From Blasia pusilla (taxonomy: Eukaryota; Marchantiophyta; Marchantiopsida; Blasiales): 64,000 nucleotides of DNA. The first letter of the stretch is position 1. The number at the start of each line of letters is the position of its first letter. The stretch covers positions 7,564,001 through 7,628,000 of the forward strand of contig CM114275.1 in NCBI GenBank assembly GCA_050084515.1, given 5' to 3'. The notes under the pieces were generated by a model. That model saw only the letters and a list, made by a program, of their open reading frames with translations, ran no database searches and was not told the DNA's origin. The translations under genes and the position numbers were made by a program. Shown one piece after another: positions 56,161 through 64,000 of the stretch.

Positions 56161-59119
56161 AGTTAACTATTATTATCAAAGGCTTTCTACATGTGGTATA
56201 TGGATAAAGTTGAACATTGTGTTAAATGTTGGGTTAATATGACATATTTGTGCTAATGGAGTGTATAGGCATTTGTCATTTTAATTTATTAATTTTCATA
56301 TTAAAATAATTTGGGCCCCAAAAATATGAAAATATAAAATTTTAGTATTTGGTGATATATCATGTTGTTATTCTAATATTTATGCAACATGAAAGTCTCC
56401 TTAATTAATTTTACATTTTTGGACTAGAAATGAAGTCCCATTTTCATTTTATTCTAGTTTAAACATATTTTCAAAACCATTTGTGATGACACCCTCCACT
56501 GTTACAACTTATGAGGAAAAGACCTGAATGGCATGCTATTTTAATTAAACAGTAGCAAGTAATATTAGTAGAGTTAATTGTATACAACTTTCCAAAAATT
56601 TAACATTAAAAAATTTATATTCTCAATTCTTAGCACTTAATATGTTAACTATTTAAGCCCAATCCAATCTTTACATTGTTCCAGGAATTTGGTTTCTTTT
56701 CAAAAAAATTCAAATATTGAAATATTAGTACCCCTTTCGAAAAGATTTTAAACTAGATACCTTATAAACCACGTACTCTACTACTCCCTATTTGTTTAGA
56801 AACCCCACACCAAACCTATCCTAATTTGGAGAACCCTCATTGATATCATAGAATATTCCATCTATTAATTTTGGGGGAAAAAAATCCAACTCTAGTTCAT
56901 TTTGAAAGGGAAACTCCCCTCCCCATCTTCCTCTTATTGAAGAATTTTTTTCTTCCCTACTCCCACCTCTTAATTCAAGGGAAAAAATAAAAAAATTACA
57001 CCATCCTTCTTTTCCTTACTCTCCTCCTAAAAGACCCCCTCATTTTTTTGTCTTCAGATTATTTATCCTTTTCCTAACCATTATAATAAGAATAGCTTAC
57101 AATTTGATTATTTCATCTTGTAGTTTAGGACTAGTTGCTTCTGCACTTTGTAATAATATTATAGATCATACATTTGGTTACATGTAGTGTCCCGCACGCA
57201 TTTTTCTACATAAGAAAAATTGAAACCAAAATATCTTAATTAATTTATGATAAATTTTTTGGTTAATTCCAATTAATTTCCATAATTAGAATTTATTTTT
57301 CTAAGAAAGAAAATGTCTTTTTTTCTACTATTTTAATTTTCTTTGATAAATTTTTAGTTAAATATTTTAAAGATTATAGATATGTAAAAAGTTACTAAAA
57401 ACACTAATATGAAAAAATTAGGCATGAAAGTAGTCATGATGCCGATTACTATTTCAGAAATTTAAATAATTTAGCTTTCAACTAGTCGTATGGCTGAAAA
57501 TAATTATACATGCACTACTAGGAAGATTTTCTTGTTGCGTAGGCTCCATTGTACAAAAGTTATATTTCAAGGAACAAGACACTTGAAAATAAAAATATGC
57601 TCACTTAACAATTACTATTCTCCCAAGGAAACCGGTTCCGAGTCCAAAACTTAAAAATAATAGATTATTTTGAATTACCCGTTATTATTGAATGATTTAA
57701 TCTCTCAAATCAACTTTTAGTAATCTTATTGGTCGAGAGAGCAGAAAAATTCTATTGGTTGAGAGGACGAGTGATCTGGTTGGCTGAGAGGGATATGTTT
57801 TGAAGGGAGAGATGTTTGAAAATTAAAAGTGTCAAATAATAAGTTAGCAGTGTAAAGTTCACGAGTTAAATTACCTCTCATATTTGACTCAAAATTTTCA
57901 AATGCTATTTAAAAATATTTTTAAATGATGTTATTGATTAATAAGACCACCTATTGGTTGAAAGTGTCAAGATCCAAAAAGATAAGAATCCGCAAAATGA
58001 AAAGGAATTCTCTAGTAAAAAAAAATTTAAATCAATTTAATATTACCTTGACTATTTTTAGATTAAGAAAATTCGCTTAACGATCCTCACTTTTACTTAA
58101 AAAATAATGTCATAGACGTATAGACAGTAAAATTATTAATTTGAATGTGTTAGTTCTTAATCCGCCCGCTCAAATAATTAAAATAATAATATAATTGTAA
58201 AAACTGCTAATACTGTTCAGGCTCCCTCATGATTGCTGATATCCGGTAACAAGGACCCAAGAGTAGTGGGATTGGACCGCTGACCTGGCCGCAGCCGCTG
58301 GTTCCCGATTTCTGCGGCTGGGCGTGTCAGATTGCAAACGAGGAGTCTAACTCGCTACGGGATGGATGAATCGATATAGCTATACATACGGACAGAATGT
58401 GGCGCACCCCGTATTTGTGCAGCTACAGAGCATCGATTCCTACACATACCGAGAAGATACTAATGACGATAAAAAAGAGATACGGGCGTGGAGGTTAAGA
58501 GGAGTGACAGACAGGAGAGATCGCCTTGCCTTGGGAGGAAAAGTTTAGGAGGTTGATACATGCCATTTTATTCGAGGCGTCGACGTCGAGGGAACCAGAA
58601 GGAAACGCGGAAGGAAAGCGAGAGAAGGTAGCCTAGTAAATGTTGCGGCACGAATCCCCAGCCATCTCATGACAAGAAACATTTCCGTGGATTAGTCGTT
58701 TGGCCATGAACTGGCGTATCGTTGCGTTTAGTAGGGCATGGATCTGCCGCTGAGCAGCAGTTGATGAGGAGAGAGAGAATACCCGACGAGTTGTGCTCCA
58801 AGCCTCTGAAATATAGTGTTTTGCCACCGGATTCAACTTACTGTCCTCTCTCGATCGCTGTTAGCAGGCCGCAAGCTCCAGTCAGAGGTACGCTCGCCTT
58901 CAGATATGCTCCACCGTAGCTGATTACTGTTTTCTAGTTCTCACGATTCGCTGGGAGTGACCAGAATCATGTTGGAGCCGGTTATACGAAGAAAAAGAGA
59001 GGCGGAGCGATTGCATAGCAGTGCTGATAACATTGGAGCACTCTACGAAGTCTTGTAATCAGAACTCCAGTTATGAATCGCAGCACTCAGTAAACACGAG
59101 TGTGCTGAGGGTGATTTCG
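56161..59119. other. AT-rich spacer and upstream region of the SRO-like gene
   Basis: 56161-58200 is AT-rich with no gene. 58200-59119 is GC-balanced and should contain the promoter and 5' UTR of the SRO-like gene. A possible upstream ATG at 58969 opens a short frame that ends near 59058 and could be an upstream ORF. Confidence 0.45.
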
Positions 59120-61063
59120 ATGAAGCAAGAAAATCCAGACTGCGATCATCAGTTCTATTTCTGGGATGCTAGTAGATGGGTGAAATTCCCGTCCGTGACG
59201 AACACCCTGCTAGCTGAGGCCTATGGGAAAAATGTAGAATCTCTTATAGTACGTGCTGATGAGAATCGATCATACAAGATCGACCTCAGAAGCAAGTTGC
59301 AAATGAATCTCAAGACCGGATACGTTCGATCAATAGCATGGGAGTTCTACACGGGAGCTGGTTCAACTGCACGGGAAGGTTTCGACAGACCACGGGAGAT
59401 GCAAGAGCTGCTACCCTCGAGCGATGGCGTCCATTTCAACCCACAGACGTGTGAATCAGCCGCTCGCAGTCATGGGTTGCACGACATCCAAACGCGCTGT
59501 TCGTTTCAGTCGAAGGCGGTTCATACCTTCTCCAAACTCGGAGATAACGTCGTAGTTCTCAAGTCTGGCGATAAGGAGTTCAGTGCAGTGAAGAAGGTTT
59601 TCCACAATGGATTCTCTCGAGGAGACGAACAGCCAAGATTTACACTTACGGCTGTTCATAAGGTGGTCAACAGCGACACCAAGTTGAGGTACTTCGGAGA
59701 CAAGATGAACGAAATGGAGAGGTCTAGAGGAAATGCGAACCTCAGATACGCTTGGCACGGTAGTTCCGCAGATGCCATAGTTTCGATTATCATATATGGC
59801 TTTGGGCAGAGGCCACTGCCTTTCAACGGAAACAATTATGGCTGCGGCACATATCTTGCTCCATGCTCCAAATTCGACGTCAGTGCAAAGTACGCCGAAG
59901 TTGATGACAACATGCAGCAACACGCGCTTCTTTGCGAGGCGAGCCCCCAGGTCCCATCCATTAGCAATTGGCGTACGTTTCTTGCTACCGATAGTGCTCG
60001 TGAATGTTCTTGTCACTCTTACTGATCCCTGTGAAGTCGGTGCACTGCAGGTGGTTCTGGGGGAAAGCGAAGTCATACCCCCAGGGTCTTCTCACAGATT
60101 TCTTCCAAGCAGCACCAGTTACGATAGCGGGACTGATGATGTCGACAATCCGAATCTCTACATAATCTGGCCTCCCTTCATCAACTCCCACATAATTCCT
60201 TGGTACATCGTTAGCTTCGTCGCCGAAGAAGCCAAGTTGGCCGGCCCACTTAGGAGATCCAAAGTCATGTCCCGTAAGTCTACCGTTCTCAGAAACCGCT
60301 GTGTGCCCTTCGTTTCTTTTCATTGTCCAAGCACGCAATCGTGCTAATTGCAGTACGTGCACGTACGCTCACACACGCGTGTGCCCTTGGTCCTCTCGTA
60401 AGTTCAGACACTTGCAGGAGTTCGATTGTCGGCTGTTTGCAACGTACTTAAGGATTTCACACGCTGTGCACCCGTGTTTCAACGTTACAACAGATCGAGG
60501 CTCATCGAGCATAACACTAGATATGATGTAGGATGATGTTATTGCGAGAGTGTTATTTTGGTCTACAGTTGACTCATCGCGGTGGTTGAAATTCTCGTCG
60601 TTTGTAAACTGAAGTACGTTGTTTTGGTGCTCCAGGTGCCGCGCCTTACTCTAATTCTGCTCGACAACCACCGATTGTAGAGCAAGAGTCTATGAGCAAT
60701 TTTTTCAGCGCTTCTGGTCTGCGATCTGCAATCAAATCGGCTGGTCTGAACCTGCTGGCAGAATCGAGTACTAACTCATCTGCCAGTACGGGTCCACATG
60801 AAAGTGAAGTGAAACAAGAGGGAAGCATTATTGATGGCTCCAAAACTGGCTTCGCGGACGCACTGAACGCGTCGACGGACCGATTAGGAGCAGCGAAAAG
60901 ATTTCGCAACTTAGATGGGCGCTCGAATGTGACGATGGATGGAACTGCTCGATTATGTAGCAGTGCCCTCAACTTAAACTTAAGCTTAGGATACATGGAT
61001 GGGTTTGCAGTTCGTTCGTCCAGAGACCCAAAAAAGTTACAATCAAGTCGAATACAGCAATAG
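59120..61063 (+). CDS. RCD1/SRO-like WWE-PARP protein, three exons
   Basis: Exons are 59120-59938, 60051-60273 and 60636-61063, giving 489 residues. The start is the first ATG of the open frame; the frame is open further upstream, so an earlier exon is possible. Residues about 10-75 form a WWE domain (HQFYFWDASRWVKFPS, then RSYKIDLRSKLQMNLKTGYV). The PARP catalytic fold follows: YAWHGSSADAIVSIIIYGFG, GCGTYLAPCSKFDVSAKYA and HALLCE. Exon 2 gives VVLGESEVIPPGS, SYDSGTDDVDNPNLYIIWPP and IIPWYIVSF, the plant SRO signature. His and Tyr of the H-Y-E triad are present, but Leu replaces Glu, so catalysis is doubtful, as in other SROs. No RST domain is visible at the C-terminus. SRO proteins act in the nucleus in stress signalling through transcription-factor binding. 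Exon 3 has no known domain. Confidence 0.85.
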
Positions 61064-61105
61064 GCTAGTGTCGAGTTCGTGTACCGGCAAAATGTAATGT
61101 TCATA

Positions 61106-61111
61106 AATAAA
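61106..61111 (+). promoter_or_regulatory. Polyadenylation signal of the SRO-like gene
   Basis: AATAAA lies 43 bases after the stop codon, the expected place for a short 3' UTR. Confidence 0.6.
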
Positions 61112-63150
61112 GTTTAGTGCCATTCGCAAACAAGCACGGCTTCTGAGCTTCCTCATCGGTGCAACGAAACCTCTATTGCCTCTCCAAGAATCCAATTGGA
61201 ACTGACAAGTTTAACTCTTACACCAGTGAGTTGATGGGTGTGAGAAGTGGCTACAGTATCGACGATCGTGGTTTGGAATGCTCCTCACAGTCGTTGCTCG
61301 CTCTCAAAATTTGTGTGGAGCTCTCATAGGTGGCTAGAAATCCCAATTCCATACAGGCATGTGTATGCTAGAAATTGCAACTGAAGGAGAGCACTGCTTC
61401 AGTCTAGCAAGTACTGTGGGACATAGCTGTTGCTGGCGTCACCTCGATCGGAAGACGTAGAAACTGGTGACACGAGAAAGTTGTACCCATCGCAAATCCC
61501 TCCGAGATCAGTGCAAAATGATTAGCTAATTCGACGTGCTTCTCAAACAATGAAAAATTCAAAACACCGTACTGCAACTAAGTTATCAACTGGATTTCTC
61601 CTCAATTTGTTGTACTTATTAGCCATAAAGTGATTTCTATTGTCGGAGTGGATTTCAACTGATGAGTCCATGGTAGTGCTCAGAGCTCATCTCCAATCCA
61701 GTCCAGGTGAACGTGTCCTTGGCTATGAGTTGTGTCAAGTGTCTATGTACGCGATGCTTGTCAATCGAGGCAATAGTTCCATGCAGTCTTCGTTTGTGAT
61801 ATGCGACGGGCTACTGTGGAGACGGCTCCTGAGCACATCTCAGTCCCTGTCCCAGCCATCGCAGGCCAGGCCCTGTCAAGTCATGTGCGTTGAGATCCAA
61901 ACTAACGAGTGGGATCATTTTTTATTAACTGAGCTAGCCGTATCTGCATGCTGCCTCCTCTGCGAGACCGAATCGTTCCGACGTCCTTACTGTTTCTCGG
62001 TAGAGTAGAACAGTTTGTTAGTGAGATGTCTTAATGACTTTGTTGATCGGACTATTCCGACGGTCTTCATTATCACCTATTTGATTCATCGTTCACTCCC
62101 GAGTTGCACGCACATCGTGCTCAACTTTGACGCCCGTGAGCTGGATCGTTTTGTTCTACAGTCGGTCCCATGCAGCGTGACAGTTGTTGCACTTGTATAT
62201 AGAGAGCTTTGGACTGCATGATTCAGAATATGGGCCCATCAGAACAGTGATCGACGTAACAGGCGTACTTGTGTACAACGGATCGGAGTTGCACAAAACG
62301 CAGACGGTGGAAGTCTCCCAGCTATCCTGAGAATTCGAGAACACCATTCGCGAATTGTGCACCGAATGGCAGAGCGTGCCAACGGTTCTGTTTCTTTTGG
62401 GACTCGCACATGTAGATGGACAGATATCGAACTACTCACCAGATTGAATCATCGTCTTCACTGGAGGAGACGATCGGATGTGTGCTTGCGCTCTAGCTAG
62501 AGTGCCTAGTAGGCCTCATCACATGTTTTGTACGCGCCGGTGACGTTCTCTTCCCTGCTAGGAACGGTCTTTGCAACGTACTGTCTGTATGCTTTCCGTC
62601 CCCAGAAGTCCTCCGGGACAGTCTCCGATCGCGAGTGAATTTGACTTCTGATTCAACACATGATCATGCAATGCCCCACTTAAATCTCCGTCAATGTCGG
62701 ACGACTTTCAGATTCTAGGCTGGCGAATGCGATTTCCTCGCACGTCGCTGGTTAAGGTTCTCTCTCTCGTGCATGAGACTCTCCCTCTCACGTGCATGCA
62801 ACCTCTGTCACTTCATCTATTCTTCAACCGGCCACCTCTTTGGTCATCATCGCAACAGGCCGCTGCGCTCTGATCCAACAGTTCCCTCCAATCTGGGGAT
62901 CTCAAGCGAGTGGAGATCAATTTTCGTTTTGGTGAAAGCTCATCACCCACTAAAGTCCACAAGGTCCAAGAGTGTATCATTGTTCATAAGAACAATCATA
63001 CACTCTTGGTGCCCTTCTTGCGACAACTCGCACATTCTTGGCTTAGCTGATAGAGATAATAAGACAAAAAAGGAACATTTTAGAATTTTGAGTGCAAACG
63101 AATTTGAACGGAAGAGTATTTTCTATTACTTTATCATTTAACTAATTAAT
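61112..63150. other. Downstream spacer
   Basis: No gene is recognised. A 122-residue plus-strand ORF at 61640-62008 and shorter ORFs lack motifs and could be part of a longer 3' transcript. Confidence 0.4.
62966..63009. repeat. 20-bp stem hairpin with one mismatch
   Basis: The left arm is CCAAGAGTGTATCATTGTTC, the loop ATAA, and the right arm the complement with a single C/C mismatch. Confidence 0.88.
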
Positions 63151-64000
63151 ACTAGTAAGGTGTCCTAAATGATAAAAAAGTGATAATTAAAAAAATATTC
63201 TTCTCTTAAAACTCATATTTAACCGGAAGGGGAAATGAATTTTAATAGAGAAAGAATAAATGTTGTCTAAATTTTAAGATTCTAAATTATTTTAATTGAA
63301 GAATAGAATTATTTAGAGGAGAGGAATTTTATTATTCTTGTAAGGTTGAAGAAGATAAATTAAAATTTTAAATCAATAATTTTATCATTTTTAAATAATC
63401 AAATTATTCTCTTATGATATTTTTTAAGGAAAATGTATTTAAATGGAAAAAGGAAATTTAATTAATTTAAATTAACTAATAATTTTATTAGCGAATATTA
63501 TTTAGGTGGGAAAAATAGAAGGGGAAGAATAGGTATTTTTCAAAATTTTATGGAGGAGTGAAATTAATTAGGGGGAGTTGAGTTTTATTTTAAAGTGGAA
63601 AAATTATTCTTTTAAGATTTAAAAAAATTATACCTTACACTTAGATTTTGAAATGAAATATTTCTGAATTATTAATAAGCCATCTTCGTGTGGAAGCATG
63701 GGCATGCTAACTAGTATTAACTAGTCACGGACGGCCATATACTCATAATCATGCTCCAAAAGAAGAAAAAGTTGATGTTCATGCTACCAAATCATGCCGC
63801 AAAAAATCAACAAATATTTTATTCTACGGTTTTCTTTTCCATGGATGTGTGAGGAAAGATGGGTTTTGGAAATCATGTATGGTACATACCCATACCAAGC
63901 TAGTGTACTAGGGAATTGATACCTTTCCATATTGATTCCCAAGTAGTGAGTCTTGGACTTGAGTTCTTTCAAATAGAGATGGATAAGTTTGTTAGACTCC
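63151..64000. other. AT-rich end of the window
   Basis: No gene is recognised. TACTAGTAAGGTGTCC at 63150 and GGGCATGCTAACTAGT near 63701 resemble Helitron 3' ends facing each other, but no convincing hairpins accompany them. Confidence 0.35.

Noticed and set aside
59456-60076. Minus-strand ORF of 206 residues opposite the SRO-like gene
   Set aside because: Antisense shadow of the WWE-PARP exon, whose sense frame has clear domain motifs.
1-64000. CRISPR arrays, bacterial operons, tRNA or rRNA genes
   Set aside because: I saw no array of short direct repeats with regular spacers, no tRNA-like cloverleaf, and no rRNA sequence. The DNA is eukaryotic.

Overview
The window reads as transposon-rich nuclear DNA of a land plant. 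The genes are split by spliceosomal introns, the AT-rich spacers are long, and plant-type Helitrons and Ty3/gypsy elements are present. One host gene is an RCD1/SRO-type WWE-PARP protein, a family typical of plants. A bryophyte such as a liverwort is my guess from the mix of elements, at low confidence. Only two host genes are convincing: a VTT/SNARE-associated-Golgi membrane protein (minus strand, exons 23757-23447 and 22359-21852) and the SRO-like gene (plus strand, about 59120-61063, three exons). Neither has a visible functional link to its neighbours.

Positions 1-14.4 kb hold two related, decayed Ty3/gypsy retrotransposons on the minus strand. Element B (about 13.7 to 3.6 kb) is nearly full length. 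It reads leader, Gag with two CCHC knuckles, aspartic protease, a C5-cytosine DNA methyltransferase domain, reverse transcriptase, RNase H, integrase and finally a PHD finger. The methyltransferase lies between protease and reverse transcriptase in one reading frame with the protease. The PHD finger is in frame with the integrase tail. An element carrying both a DNA-methylation writer and a probable histone-tail reader is the most exciting thing here. This copy is dead: it has many in-frame stops, at least three pol frameshifts, and a Tyr in place of the catalytic Cys. Element A (1 to about 2.7 kb, possibly back to the shared LTR at 4.2 kb) is a diverged relative that runs off the left edge just before its methyltransferase would begin. 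An inverted LTR pair (13256-14249) closes the block.

Positions 14.4-17.75 kb hold a Helitron that has lost its 5' part at the LTR junction. It keeps part of Rep, a helicase with recognisable motifs, and a 3' hairpin ending in CTAG. A 197-bp non-autonomous Helitron abuts it without a gap. Relatives or fragments of that mini-Helitron occur at 19.73, 37.5, 48.8, 54.55 and 55.4-55.86 kb.

A non-LTR-type retroelement with a C-terminal zinc-knuckle/nuclease-like region lies at 50.3-52.9 kb. Two 5'-truncated copies of its 3' end lie at 17.9 and 33.2 kb, all on the plus strand.

The rest is spacer with distinct structures: a 1.3-kb inverted repeat with arms near 290 bp (26.2-27.5 kb), a perfect 36-bp stem hairpin (36.34 kb), two perfect 32-bp palindromes, several tandem duplications, and a diverged threefold repeat at 40-41.1 kb.
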